A stretch of 64,000 nt of DNA from NCBI GenBank assembly GCA_030248295.1, contig JASANH010001537.1, positions 806,001-870,000 of the forward strand, read 5' to 3'. This DNA is from Mesodorylaimus sp. YZB2_4 (lineage: Eukaryota > Nematoda > Enoplea > Dorylaimida > Dorylaimidae). Shown in pieces: positions 46,353 through 58,663 of this stretch. The stretch's first letter is position 1; each line of letters begins with the position of its first letter. The notes under the pieces are model-generated. The model saw only the letters and a program-made list of their open reading frames with translations, made no database searches and was not told where the DNA came from. The translations under genes were made by a program, and so were the position numbers.

Positions 46353-47070
46353 TCAGTCGCAGTGGACAGCTATCCCGCATTTGTGACTGTACGCAGCGAC
46401 GATGCTGCAGGCCGCTTCTCGTTCTTCCGCGGGCGACACGGCGTAGCAAGTGTCCACCACGTACTCTTCCTCGGAAGCATTCCTAGTGGCCGCATCGAAG
46501 CACTGCAGGAAGCGACATGCTTGCAACTGTCTGCACAGCTTCTCCGTCCTTTCCTTTTTCACTTTGTTCAAACTACACGCACCAAGGCGATGTTCATGGG
46601 CGATGTTGTTCATCAGTTTCATTCTAAACGAGAGCACAAACGCTATAAGCACTCACCCCTCACTTCTTAGGCGTGATTTCGGTCGTGTCGTCACACCACG
46701 AATCGCCGAAATGCCACACTTCGAGGGGTCACTCACATTCTTGCGCTGTCCCATCTGATGACATGAAGTCGTTGGACTGGTCGTTGTCATATAGACCAAA
46801 CAGGCCGCGAGTGTTTTAGAAGACTGCTGAATGATTGGAGGGCAGGAAGACGTACACTCCGTTCTCCCTAGACTCTCCCGAGGCCACTGTATATTCTATA
46901 ATCAGGGTCAGCCCGAAGGAGCTTTTCAGTGTCAGCGCCTGATTTCTAACGATTCTAGATCTGTGGATTTGGGGGACGCTCGTAACTTCCAGGTACTCGT
47001 GCTAGTACCCGAGCCTGGTGCTCTCATATCGACTGGAGACGGCCATTCAGCTGCAAAGGAGAACTAGCAG
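46353..47070 (-). pseudogene. VWD-C8 domain gene relic
   Basis: Minus-strand frame from about 47000 reads a von Willebrand type D end (GLFGLYDNDQSNDFMSSDGT). The linker FGDSWCDD follows. After an intron (about 46624-46668) in matching phase comes a C8-type region with CRQLQACRFLQC, DTCYAV, CSIVAAYSHKCG. This order is found in mucin-, hemolectin- and zonadhesin-like secreted proteins. In-frame stops interrupt the VWD part just before NTRGLFG and after TAQECE, with another further upstream, and the frame ends after AVHCD. No other domains are visible nearby. It reads as a decayed fragment of a larger gene, although its splice sites remain good. Confidence 0.55.
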
Positions 47071-47655
47071 TCACGATGTTTTGGGGAACTTGCATCAAGT
47101 ACAGATTTTTCCTTCACGATTTCGAAGAAAACTAGACTCCCTACAGGGATTCTGGAAATCGGGCAGAAGCGCTGGCTAGCATAGGCCTGATCAATCAATC
47201 ATGATATTGGACATAACTATATTGGAAATAGCACAAGAATCCGTTGGTCAGGCATCAACAATCCAACGCTTGCTCTGGACTCTTTGTCTCTCCAAACCCT
47301 CAGATCAAGTGCCAGCTCTTGTATGTTGGGTCATTATGGGTTGCACTTCCGTTGTAACCAATGCTTGCACAGTTTGGTGCTAGTAGTTTAGTGCTTGGTA
47401 AAATCGATTAGAACTCCATGCCTTCCGACTAATAAGCCACCATACCGCGGCTGGTGGCCACAGGAATAAAATTGTCCGACCACACCTTCAAAAAATATTA
47501 TTTCATTTTCCGATCAAGAACACTGGTTTTACATACGCCATCAATAATACAATACCGGTAAGCAGACACGCAACTTGACTCTCACGAGCACCTGACTTGA
47601 GCACACCTGCAACCAGGACCAATAACACTCGGGCTCGGGACCGCTCCCTTACCAG
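47071..47655. other. Intergenic, no gene seen
   Basis: No supported ORF. Forms the 3' flank of the glycosyltransferase gene. Confidence 0.35.
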
Positions 47656-50600
47656 CTAATTACCTTCTTGCTTAAAGATAATAGCGCAACTGAACTTCTC
47701 CTTCTCTGACAATCTTTGGTATTGGAGAGCAGGCAAACTCGAGTAATACTCCATGTCTAATTCTATCTTTGGAAATTCCCAATCCTTTTCTTCCACATAC
47801 GTCCTCTCGTAGTGCCTTCGAGCGAGGCAGTAGAGCGAGGCTGGCTCGAAGTCACGATAGAACTTATGAGCCACGAATTCCGGCCGTTTTTGCAATGCGG
47901 GCAAATCACCAACGCCGAAAACGCACGAACCCGATGTCCAACTAAGAAAACACATAAGCTTTGATTTCAATCTTCGCAACGAACAATATGTTGTGAATCG
48001 CGATCAGGGCAATCCCAGTTAGGATCAGGATCAAGATCGGGATCGGGATGGGTGAAGGCACATCCCAACGGGACCTATCGTTATTTCCAACTACGAATTT
48101 CCTATTTCTATACGCAAATTAGTCCTTGCAGCCTTAACTATCTGGAGCTGTATTTTTCACACCTCAGGCAAGAATGTGCCACTCTTGTGTCTGGCGCAAT
48201 CAAGTAAAGTCAACTGCACGGCACAGAGACCCAGATTGGAGCAGGAAACATCAAAATCAAACCAAACTATCACCTTTTCGCACAAGGTGAGCACGAGTAA
48301 AAGATAGTTCCAGATGTGGGTTTAATGGGCTGTTCACACACTCACAACACGCGGATTTCAATTTTAGTAACAATTCAAATCAAAATTTATGTTTCTTTGT
48401 AAAGTACACTTTAGATAGCGTAAAATGTGATGTCAGATTAGTTCCTTCAGCTGCAAACTGCATGAGACCCTCTGCGCAGGAAAACCAACTTTTAAATTCC
48501 AACAGTAGACACTTACGTTCCTTCGCATCCTGAATACCAAACTTGATATCTAGAGATCCATAATTTTTGAACATTTCCATGCCGATAATATTCTAAACAA
48601 GCCCCAGGGAATCGCCCAGGCGCATTAATATGTAGATTGTGGACCAAAGTTGCCCAGAATTGTTCCTCCGGCGCCCAAGTTGGCTCAGACCATTCCAAGA
48701 ATTGACGAGCATTAATATTCTCAAAGACGAATTGAATAAATTCACGAGAGAGTGTGGCGGCGAAACTGCCCTTGTAGACGATGATCCCCGACGGGGGCAC
48801 TGGTCGACTGTCGTTAATTCGATCGTGATCCAATTCGGACAATTTGTGATAATGAACATATCGAGCGGGTTGACCGCCTTGAAGCTCGACATCGTTCGCC
48901 CCATTAAATTGTTGCAAAATTTCCACCATCTCTCGATTAGTCCTCAATGGGAAATCGTTGTAGGAGAGGATTTGGACGTATCGCCATTTATGGCCACTCG
49001 TATCCAATGCCCGCATACAGTTGAGTGTGGCCTGCAGGAGAGATATATCAGCCCAGTAAATTTCCAGATGCCGCTCTGGCATGATGAAGGAAGGTTGCAA
49101 GCATCGGACAGTTTCATTCATGGCTTGTTTGAATTCGGACGACGCATGCTCATCGTAAGTAATGCAATAAAGATTATGAGATCGATAAACAGCAGACAGA
49201 ATACGGATCACTTGCGACGCCCATTTCTCGGCTACCATTACATAAGCCAAGGGGAATTCCAATTCTTCTTTCGATACACCAACTCCAACATGGTCGTCCA
49301 TAAAGTTGAAGCTTTGTCGAAATAATGTGCAATTATTCGACGCTAATGCGGCGATTTGTTCATCGGAATAATCGCAAGGAGACGCCCAAGCCTTGCCGAC
49401 TTCTTTGGCCTGCGCGTATGATTCATTGTGACCACCAGAGGTCCCCTCGAATAAAAGCGGACAAACGAGTTCTTCAGAAAGCTCCACATCCAGTGTCTCG
49501 TTATCGTAGCACCAGCGGAATGGAGGGACCGATTTATTTAAATTTGGTGGACGTGGTTTGTAACGAACGGGTGGTTTTGTGGTCGGCAGTGGCCCAGATA
49601 TGGGGCCTGTTGAATTGTGACTAGACTTATTGCGACTTTGATTGAGTTGTGGGTGGGGTGTGGACGCGGGGATAGCGGTCTGGTTCGAAGCTCCTGAAAA
49701 TGAACGACAGCCACAGTCACCCTGTAGCTACATAAGTATATCAACTAAATAGTGTTAGTCACATGCGTTAGTGCAATATATACATATATATGCGTAAAAT
49801 CGAAGTGCATTATAGCGCAGCGCAAAAAAATACGAAAATACTGACAGTAGTTGAGCTTCTACTTAAAAACCTGTGCTCAAGTTTTAAATTTTACGCCTTT
49901 TCATACGCGCAGTGCTGAGAAAACGAGTCGATAGATAAAGAATGTTCGCGGGTAAGTGTAATCACTTTTACAGTTCTTATGACAAGGTGCGGGAATTTCG
50001 AATTTTATTTCCCGTGCAATGCTTCCCCGCTGAGACGATCCCCCCCCCCAGATACGGTGGGGTGCGGAAATTGACTCGCTGATCGTGACACATGTGATAT
50101 TTCCAACCGTCCGTGTTAGGAAATTTCGACTATTCAAATTTGAACCTCGCAAAGTAGCCTTTGAATAGAAGCATCGAGATGCCACTTGACTTGAACTTTA
50201 GCATTTCAGGTTTGTTCTGAAAGTCGTTCTCGTATTTTTAAAGTTTTGTATTTCATAAACGAAGCAAATTGAAGATTTTCCACATTTTGTTGAAGGAGTT
50301 ATCGTGAATCCTCACTTGTTGCCTAGGGGCTATTGCATATTTAGTGTCTCAATCAAGGGGGCCTGACCTGGTACGTGACGACCTAGGATTCAGACATCCT
50401 GGTTCTGTTTGTGGATAATTTTTAAGGCTTGTGCGCAAGACAAAAACAAAAATTGAAAAAACCTCTTCTGGTCAAATCACTCATCAGCACTGAATTTAGT
50501 GTGACTGACAAGACTGGCTCGCATGGTCAAGGCCCAAATAATGAGGCTGAATGTTTTCACTGCAACTTTTCCCGCCATTTTTAAAGTAGGCTTTCGGTTT

Positions 50601-51681
50601 TCACAACAGGCATTCAATGAAGGCACTACTGATAATTTACAAGTTTTCCCTAAAAAATACTTTTCTTCAGGTCGACCAAGCCCAGAAAATTGTCCTTGCT
50701 TTTTCCCCATGCCTATATCTACATGAAGTCACTTCCAGGCGGCTGGAGTGCTGCGATCATCAAAGTCGCCTTCCAATTCAAATGTGGCCGCTGCTGTACA
50801 ACGCACCTTGATTTAGTTAGTTTGAGACTGCGAGGCTAGTCTTCTAAACAAGCATGACTGACGTGAATTCTACAAATCATGCAGCATGCAGCACGCAAGT
50901 CACAAAGGTCAGTAGGTGAGCATGGGGTATCGTAACACGCGGTACGGACACAACAGATTCATACAATGACAAACATGGAAATTTGCCGTTTGCATGTTTG
51001 GAAAGCCCGCCTGAAACTAACTTTTACACATCCCCCGCAAGACTCTGTTACAAACGTCATAGTGCCATAGGCGCCAAGGAAATTAATTGAACGTGGCTGT
51101 AGGCTGAAGGGAGGCGCAGGTTTGAGCATGAAATAGAATGGTGTAATTTAAAACCGGAAATGTCACATTCCTGCGATGTGTGTAAACATTAGTTCCAGGT
51201 AAGGGTCTCCAGCTGCAAACGAATAAGAAGTGATGACGGCCTTGCGCAGGCCTTCATATAAGGGGCCTCTGTAGCGTTTCTTCTCAAAGGCATGTACTTT
51301 GGATTTTATAGGCCCTTCCCCACAAACAACAAAAACCATCACCGACTTACTCAATCCACTTTTCACCCAGACACCAATCCAATGCCACTCACCCCCACTC
51401 TCCTCGTCGCCAGCGTCAAGGCCGCTCTCCGTTTGCGTCTCATTCAAATCCAATTGCACGGATTGTGGTTTGTTGTTGTTCCGCGTCGAATCGTCGGATT
51501 CCGATTTCAAAGGCGCCCAATCGCTGTCGCTTTCATTCTGGCCCCCATTTTTTCCAACCGAATTGGTTTGGGCGATTTTGTACAAATAACTAGCACTTTC
51601 CGTCGTCCACAAGAAGACTGCTATAGCGCAAGTGACAAACACCGTCACAGCCCACAATTGTTGTCGTATCGCCTTGAACAT
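47656..51681 (-). CDS. Core-2/I-branching beta-1,6-GlcNAc-transferase family
   Basis: GT14 enzymes add branches to O-glycans or related glycans in the Golgi. Three exons in phase: 51681-51393, 49693-48517 and 47941-47656, giving 583 residues. Exon 1 gives a short cytosolic tail and signal-anchor (LWAVTVFVTCAIAVFLW), the type II layout of Golgi transferases, then an Asn/Ser/Glu-rich stem. Exon 2 begins with a Pro/Asn-rich stem. The catalytic domain starts near SKEELEFPLAYVMVAEKWAS, then LYCITYDEHAS, WADISLLQATLNCM, YVQILSYNDFPLRTN and WAPEEQFWATL, the last with the presumed catalytic Glu. Exon 3 has CVFGVGDLP and AHKFYRDFEPASLYCL, typical of the domain end. The start is the ATG at 51681; the frame is open further 5' but with no ATG. 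Intron 1 is 1.7 kb. The exact acceptor substrate is unknown. Confidence 0.88.
49694..51392. other. Large first intron of the GT14 gene
   Basis: AT-rich intron with a C-run at about 50041-50049 and no supported gene or named repeat inside. Confidence 0.35.
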
Positions 51682-54307
51682 ATTCAAAAAACAAAAACCT
51701 AAAAATTTAATATCCAAAATTTTTCTTTCGGTCAATTTATAAAATATCGTGCTGATTTTTTAAAAATCATAAGTGATACCGAATTTTGAAACAGTTATTG
51801 CGAAAAATACGACGATTGCAAGCGAACCGACGCTCCGTTTCGGATCGTACGTCGAATACGAAATGAACTCGTTTTTCTCGCGAGAATAAGATGGGCGTCG
51901 TGGATGAAAGAGGCGGTAACCAGATGTAAAAACAAGTGTTGGCCAGACTAGGTCGCTCGATACCGTATGCACGAATTATCTAATTGTGACGACGAAACAA
52001 GGTGAAACTAGAACCAACTCCCCACCGTCGCATCGCAGCGACTACGAACCAATCATCAGACAAAAAGTTTTTTACCAACTTTGAGATGCGACGAGTGAAT
52101 ACAATTCTTACGCGTCCTTATTTCCCGGCTCTATCATCATTGGGCAAGGCTATACTCACGATCAGACAAACATCGACAGGTTCATCCCTTTGCCCGCATT
52201 CGTTGGGCCAGAACAAAAACTAGTATCCAGTCATTTTCCGTTTTCGCACACACTTTCTAGGCCATTCCTCCACCTCTGTCTAACTTGGCTCTCGATTCCG
52301 GTATTTCTTCGTGTGGAATTGGGAAAAAGCTGGCATTGTCAGTCAATATGTTGTTGTATTTCGACCACTTACGATTGTCGTATGAAGAACCAGTTTTTTC
52401 GGGACGTTCAATCCAAATAGTGCCACTTTAGACATATTTATACATTTAGTCGGCAAGCGAGTGTGCAAGGGAGCCAAGGTTGGCGAGTTTGAAGTAGCTA
52501 CCCGCGAGACTCGCGCACGTGTTTGGTTGCTGAGCAAAGTAGCCAGAATGGTCGGATGGAGGATCAATAAGAAATATGGTGCAGGCAATCCTAAGGAAAT
52601 CAGCCTCTTCCTTTTTTGGGCTGGAATTAAATTCCCTGCTCCGGTTGGACTACAGAGGACGCCCGTGTTAAATCAGGCGTTCAACCTAAATTACTAGCTT
52701 GCTATATCGATGTTTCGTCAGGGGTGGCAACGGCGAAGGCAGACTCTGATAGACTTGCCAACGAGCATTAGTCCACTGGTGTCGTTGCTAGCAGACCCTT
52801 TTTCCAGTATTTCCTTGTCAGTCTCGGGGCTATATGTATTCTGCTGGATGATTGAAGGCAGCGAAAAAACTTACCATTATTTATAAGTTGATCATAGTCC
52901 ACGTTTCTACCCCCCCCCCCCTTGGAGAAATTAAAGTTCAGTGAAAACATGAACGCATAAACTTCACGAAAACAGTATTTAGTTGCATCGAAAAACTGCA
53001 CGCCATGAAAGCAATTCGGGTTTTGCATTTTATTTTTGGATCACAGGTATGAAATAAAAGCAGCAATGGCCGGAACAGATCATTCCTGCTGTACCTCCAG
53101 CTTCTTACCCTCCTGCCTAGCTTTAGGAGATTGTAGAGGCATGGCGCCAGCGAATCAAACCACGTCGCTTGCGAATCCCCTGAGGTCCATTTGAGGATCA
53201 GCGGTACAAAGCCATGTTAAAATACGCCTGGAAAGCCTGTGTACAAAATATTCCCCTAGGCCTCGCTGCATAAAAGATAAGACAAGTCAACTCAATATTA
53301 GACAACTATACATACCCACATGTACTTCGATAAGAAGACTCTATGCACTACGAAAATTGCTCAGGAAAAGTCACGTTTGCGCAAAAACCTGTCTTACTGT
53401 ACATGCGAAACAGTGAGGGCATGCGTTTGGCTATGAGCGAAAAATTTGATAACTTCTGCGATAAAATATTTTTCCAAAATGGTCAAGAGGATCATCATTG
53501 AGTGAATGACTTGATGGAATCTAATGAATGACTGATCTATTACACAACTGATTAGTTTTTGTGTTCTTTTTTATCAGACTCTCTTATCGTTTTTCTTTTT
53601 TGATAACTTTAGTAACTCGATGACTTTGCCAACTTCGATTTGATCTGCCTAATAACTTTAAACAGTCCGTTCAAACTGAGGCAGAAAATACTTTCTCGAG
53701 ACTGCGTCTATACTCACTCATCGCTATGATCGTTTGATCGATCAATCATCTAATCAGCCAATCATATCGATCACCGAATCATACTGAGCTGATCGTTATT
53801 GATGATTGGTGAGCCAATTATAGATATTTCAGTCAATCATCATTTTCCGAGTGAGCCACTCAGGCGATTGGCGCTCATCCTTGAGCTCTAAATTATAAGC
53901 ATATTTATGCTGGCCCCCTAATTCTTTTTGTTGGCCCCCTAAGACCTTGAAATCCCCCTAAAACCCAATTTGGAGGTGCAGCTCATGCCAGTTCATCACC
54001 CGCTAGATTAGTAGCGTCAGCAGTCAGCAGTCAGTGGTCAGCAGGCACGGTAGTGTGGGTAAGAGTTTCTGACTGTGAAATGGTCTATCTTCAGGCGGTC
54101 TTTACGAGTAATTTCATAGGCGTGGGTTCCCGTTCCGTTTTATGTTTCTGTTTTTGAGTGGTTTGGAAGAAGGCGTATGGTAGTCGTATAATTCTCTCAG
54201 TTTATCTATGTACGGATATGCGGTATTTTGGGCCAAACTAGCGTGTAACGAAAAACGGCTTTATTATTTCCAAAAAATTGTGTTACAACATACTCGAAAC
54301 TTTTAGA

Positions 54308-54375
54308 CCAGCTTGCATACATTTGAACCAGGGCTTAGGATGGCTGGTCTACTCGGCCACTGCTAAGCGCAATCA
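54308..54375 (+). repeat. Dispersed repeat shared with 61945-62012
   Basis: AGGATGGCTGGTC, then GGCCACTGC and AACGCAA-like words, are shared in order with 61945-62012. Two copies only; family unknown. Confidence 0.4.
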
Positions 54376-56314
54376 CAGTTTAGCAAAAAATGTCTACATA
54401 AATATCAGCAGGACGACTGATCCCGGCAACTTTTCAAACTTCTCAAAAACTTCGAGTTAACATGAAGTAAAGAATCAGAATAATTCCAAGTTCTATCTTG
54501 TTATGAAAGGTTTTCTAGATCGGCTGAATCTCCTTCATATCAAAGGTTTTTTATAAGAAGTGCACACCCTAAGCGATACGCAGAACACAGCAGACGAACC
54601 AGCAGTGTAAACTGATGACACAGTACAGTATCTCTGAGGAGGCGGGAAACCGTCACCCTGATTTTTGTATTCACACATTCCCTCTGACCTGAGTGAATCA
54701 AATGCAAACATATTGCTTCTTTTCTTCACAAACCAATAAGAATTCACCTTTCGACAGCATTCTTGGTTCACTATCAACATGCTTTTGCTGAACAAATTCA
54801 TTATTATGCATCGAAATTCAAATATTCTGCCGTTCCTGAAAATAAATGTATTCGCTAATTCAATTCCTCAAAATCAAAACCGAGAAGCCTGAAATTTGTA
54901 CTTAATATTCCCTGCCCTCTAGCCTCCATGAAGATGCGATTAAATTTTCTCAGGAAGACCGAATTGCGAAGGAGTTAAGTCAATTAGAAAATAAGCATGT
55001 TCGTTGTACCTTGTGCCACCAGAAAGTTTACTCAGAGAGCCCATGGAAGATCCTAGTGTAACTTTCCTCGCTCTTTCATTTGAGCCCATTCACATCGAAA
55101 CTCGTTGAACAGTAATCGATATATTCAATGATAGGTATAGGCAGATTCCGAAATACATTATTTTGGGCACTTTACATTGGTTGACACCGTACATTTTGGT
55201 GCACTGGACAATCGACCTCTCTATTATGGAGGTTGCAGATATGGCTGTGGCGGTTGCAGAGCTGCTTTCTTGTTTCGTAGGCTGCTTGAGCGTGAGGAAA
55301 AGTGACGTTTGTTCCTGTCTGTTTCTGCCTAAAATTTTTTATTTTGGTTTCAGTGTCGATTGGCACGATTCGGAATCTAAGAAAAGCGCAATTTTTTATT
55401 GCCCATTTAGTTGTAGTTTCTCCGCTTTGGACCAATTTTATTCAGCATAACAGTTACTATCTCAGATATTTCAGTTTTGACAATGTGCGGTCATTTTAAA
55501 CTGGTTTCTTATAATTTATGAAATCCATGAAATTCCATGAACTGTCAATCAAGAATTTTTCAGCCGAGGGAATCGCGCCCTATTTTGTACAGAATATATA
55601 TAGGTAGACCTGAAACATCATGTTCCGAAAATTTCGGCTCCCCGTTTCCACAGTATCCACAAAATCCGAAGATCAATCATCTGATTTGCGCTTCGCTTGT
55701 TTGACGGTGATTGATGGTGATCGCTAGCGACAAATGATTCGAATTGTGGATAGAATTATCAGCTCAGAAAGAGTTCGTGCGAAATCACTATTTTGTGTGC
55801 CTTTCCTGGTATGGGTATCTTAGCCGTCTGATGTTTCCGGCCGATTGGCTGTCGTCCATTATCGACTGGAAAGAACAGATTCAAGAAATTGTGTTTTACA
55901 CATAATTGGGGACTGGGTGTATTTTGTTTCAAAAATGCGATCGATATGCAAAAAATCAGAGCTCCTTTCACTAATTATCGACCCGCTTGGCCTCCCTCAC
56001 GCTTAGCGATACGGTCTCTCTCTCGGCTTACCCGGGCCCTGCCATATCCAGTTTTCATGGGAGGTTCTAGGAACGGCAAGACGCGCTGGTAGCAGGGATG
56101 TCAGGATTCGAGGAGTGCAATGTCCTCATCGTCGACCCCGCTCAGGGGAGGATGCGGAGTATGGGCCGGCGGCTCGTCAGAGCGACTCAGGGATTTGGCA
56201 GTTCAGGCTTTGATCCACTGCACAGAGGTCACTAAAGGTATGAGCGTCGCAGAGAGACCATCCGTCCACTCTTGCTATTTATTTGCAGATTATTTGCGGT
56301 AAAGAGTTGGAGTT

Positions 56315-56385
56315 GCTAGGATTCGAACCACGGTCATCCGCTTGAAAGTCGAAAATCATACCCTTCTCGACCTCACATATTACCC
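56315..56385 (-). repeat. tRNA-like relic
   Basis: On the minus strand GGTCGAGAAGGGTATGATTT resembles a D-arm region. A loop CTTTCAA and GTGGTTCGAATCC then give an anticodon-like loop and a B box. The acceptor and T stems do not pair, so this is a degraded tRNA or SINE head, not a working tRNA gene. Confidence 0.35.
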
Positions 56386-57544
56386 CCATATTTTAAGAGG
56401 TTTAATTTCGAGGTGCGCAAAACATGCATGTCGCCTGTTCAGGTTTTGTACAGCACTTTACGAGTAGCAACAAGATTTATGAAAGAGAGTATGCTGCGGC
56501 GGGTGCTCATGACGAGCTGACGCGTCTCGCGTACGTAGACAAAGCATTTCTTCTGGAGCATTTCGGTACCTACATATTAAAAAAGCAGTCGGTAATCTAT
56601 CTCGAGGTTGTTGTCTAGGCTCTCAGCCAACTATAAACTGATGTCATTAACTCAGGGCTCCATCTATATTAACTTGTGGAAATATCTTGTGCCCGGTCGC
56701 ATGGAGGCTGTTTGTCTGTCGATACGATGTAATGGAATGATTTGCAGGTTAAGGCGGTGCTATGACGTTGGCCTGGGGAGACATACTGTACTTTACCTTT
56801 TACAGGGGTGTCTTTTAAAATATTGCACCCCATAGTGCCAGGGATAACCACTACTCATTAGCTTAGCAATGACTTTGATGCCACCTCGCCCCAGCCTGTA
56901 GCAAAGAAAGAAGCCCGCTTTCACAATACTACAGCGAGTAAAAGGGCAAGGCGGCAATAAATTCAATCCTAGTGACTCGAGAAAACAGGGTTGTGCCTTT
57001 TTATGTAATATGGTAGCAAATATAGCATTCTTTTGTATTAGAGCTCATAATCAGCTGTCATCATGTAATATCAGTCCCAGCTACAGCACTCAGTACGATG
57101 GCACAGGTCATTACTGCAGCAATCACAAGCCCTCCATAGTTCAGTTTACATGGGTGTCGATGAAACAGTTATGTATTCTACGCGACAGTGCCACAGATGA
57201 CTTTCATATTCCAGCAGTTCTTCTTGAGGAAGCCACCGGTCGAATTAGCTCGGAGCGGAAATTTCTAATAGGAAACGATATACACTCACTAAAGAAATTC
57301 AAATTTGTTCATATTTATGGATCAGAAGAGGTGACAAGAATTCACAGCTCGACCACGACGGTCTTCTGGGCGTACACAAGCAATAGCACTAGTGCCGCGA
57401 AATACAAGTCAGTTTCAGCTCACTGAGTCTGACAGTCTGCCTGAGATTAATAAGGAAAGTTGGATTGAGAATAAAAAAGAGAAAAGCCAGAAAAGACTGC
57501 CATAAATGAAAAACCAGGCGCATAGAGTAGAAGCCGTGTTTGTT

Positions 57545-58663
57545 TCAAATTTCGTCATTCTTTTCAAATCGAGTAAGAACTGCCGCCCCTGCTGGTATAT
57601 CACATACGTCGAAGTTCACAGGACTCTCAGCTGCATTCACGACTGCTTGCGTTGGCACACCAACGGGCGCCACGGCTGCTCCGCCCCACCGACAACACTT
57701 GGGCAACGCGTTGAGAACGACCCGTCTTATTTTTCTGTTGATCCCAATGACCACAAAGAAATCGAGCGTGTCTGTGATCATGACCATGGCGTCACAGGCT
57801 GGTCCAATCACCAAGCCAGGCACGGAGCCGTCCAAGGCGGGCAGCACGTAGGACATGGTGACCCAGACAACATGGGGCAGCTGGTTCAGGGTCATCATGC
57901 AAGCTTGATAGATATTGACCAGAAGCAGCGTCCTCTCTGCAATCTTTTTCCTCTGGTCGGTGGACGTGGTGCGGGATATTTTCTTCTTCTTCAGCTTGAA
58001 TATAAGCACCATAACAATGTTGAGTATGATGATTATAACCACTCCGACAAGTCGAGTATACAGTCTTATATGAAAGAATACCTGACCCGCCACGCTATGA
58101 CTAAGATCTTGGTTTGCTTTCAACGCGAAATGATCTCCTTCCGATATGACCCCGAAATGGCTCAAGTAAATAGCATTGCCTGAAAATCCAATCAAAAGAC
58201 AGCAAATCGAGGCTAGGACTTGATGTTTCCTGTGATTCAGACTTCTGTACACGACAGGCTTGGCAATGGCCAGTACTCGATCAGCAGCCATGGCCACAGC
58301 CAGCAGGAGCGATGTGTTGATCAGTGTCGCGTGAAGTGTGAGGCCCAAATAGCAAAAGAAGAATACCAGAATGTAGCTGCGTCGGAACCAGGGCCATCCT
58401 TCCTCCAAATCCAACCAAAGGAAGGAGATGAGGAAAGTACCAAAGAAAAATATCTCCAGCGTTTTACTGACTGTGAATACAACCTGGTATCCGTATGCTT
58501 TTTCGGTTTTGGACTGATTATAGAAGGCCAAGAGAAGGACGATATTGGTCGCGAGTCCGATGGTCAGGTAAACGATCGTCAGACCCCTGTAGATGCTGGC
58601 ACGAAATGCATAGATAGTCAACAGGGCTTGCTCACTCAGCGAATAATTTGTGTTATTCGACAT
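57545..58663 (-). CDS. Rhodopsin-like GPCR, intronless
   Basis: A single-exon frame of 372 residues starting at the ATG at 58663. The N-terminus has two glycosylation sites (NNT, NYS). Seven hydrophobic segments follow, for example TIVYLTIGLATNIVLLLAF (TM1) and LGLTLHATLINTSLLLAVAM (TM3). TM3 ends ADRVLAI, with DRV in place of DRY. A basic third loop (KLKKKKISRTT...QRKKIAERT) precedes TM6. TM7 has TLDFFVVIGINRKIRR, without a clear NPxxY. The C-tail has a Cys pair (PKCCRW) that could be palmitoylated. The layout suggests a peptide-type class A receptor of invertebrates; the ligand is unknown. A near-identical paralogue begins at 63661. Lack of introns, unlike its neighbours, suggests duplication through a processed copy or an intronless family. 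Confidence 0.85.
   Translation of the reverse strand: MSNNTNYSLSEQALLTIYAFRASIYRGLTIVYLTIGLATNIVLLLAFYNQSKTEKAYGYQVVFTVSKTLEIFFFGTFLISFLWLDLEEGWPWFRRSYILVFFFCYLGLTLHATLINTSLLLAVAMAADRVLAIAKPVVYRSLNHRKHQVLASICCLLIGFSGNAIYLSHFGVISEGDHFALKANQDLSHSVAGQVFFHIRLYTRLVGVVIIIILNIVMVLIFKLKKKKISRTTSTDQRKKIAERTLLLVNIYQACMMTLNQLPHVVWVTMSYVLPALDGSVPGLVIGPACDAMVMITDTLDFFVVIGINRKIRRVVLNALPKCCRWGGAAVAPVGVPTQAVVNAAESPVNFDVCDIPAGAAVLTRFEKNDEI

Larger units (their letters stand above)
51682..57544. other. Gene-poor region
   Basis: No gene model can be supported over almost 6 kb. A 12-base C-run lies at 52910-52921. Two open stretches encode hydrophobic segments: plus strand about 55360-55480, and minus strand about 57060-57120. 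They might be remnants of membrane-protein genes but have no splice chain. Named repeats are at 54308-54375 and 56315-56385. Confidence 0.35.

Noticed and set aside
48000..48060. GGATC/GATCG tandem words as a possible CRISPR or satellite array
   Set aside because: Units are 5-6 bases with no spacers; it is a short microsatellite next to an exon in the GT14 gene. No CRISPR array is present anywhere in the window.
55302..55499. Plus-strand hydrophobic ORF resembling GPCR TM1-TM2
   Set aside because: Too short, no DRY-like or TM3 sequence follows, and the flanks are AT-rich; hydrophobicity alone is weak evidence.
56315..56385. A functional tRNA gene
   Set aside because: D-, T- and anticodon-like words are present but the stems do not pair and no acceptor stem closes.
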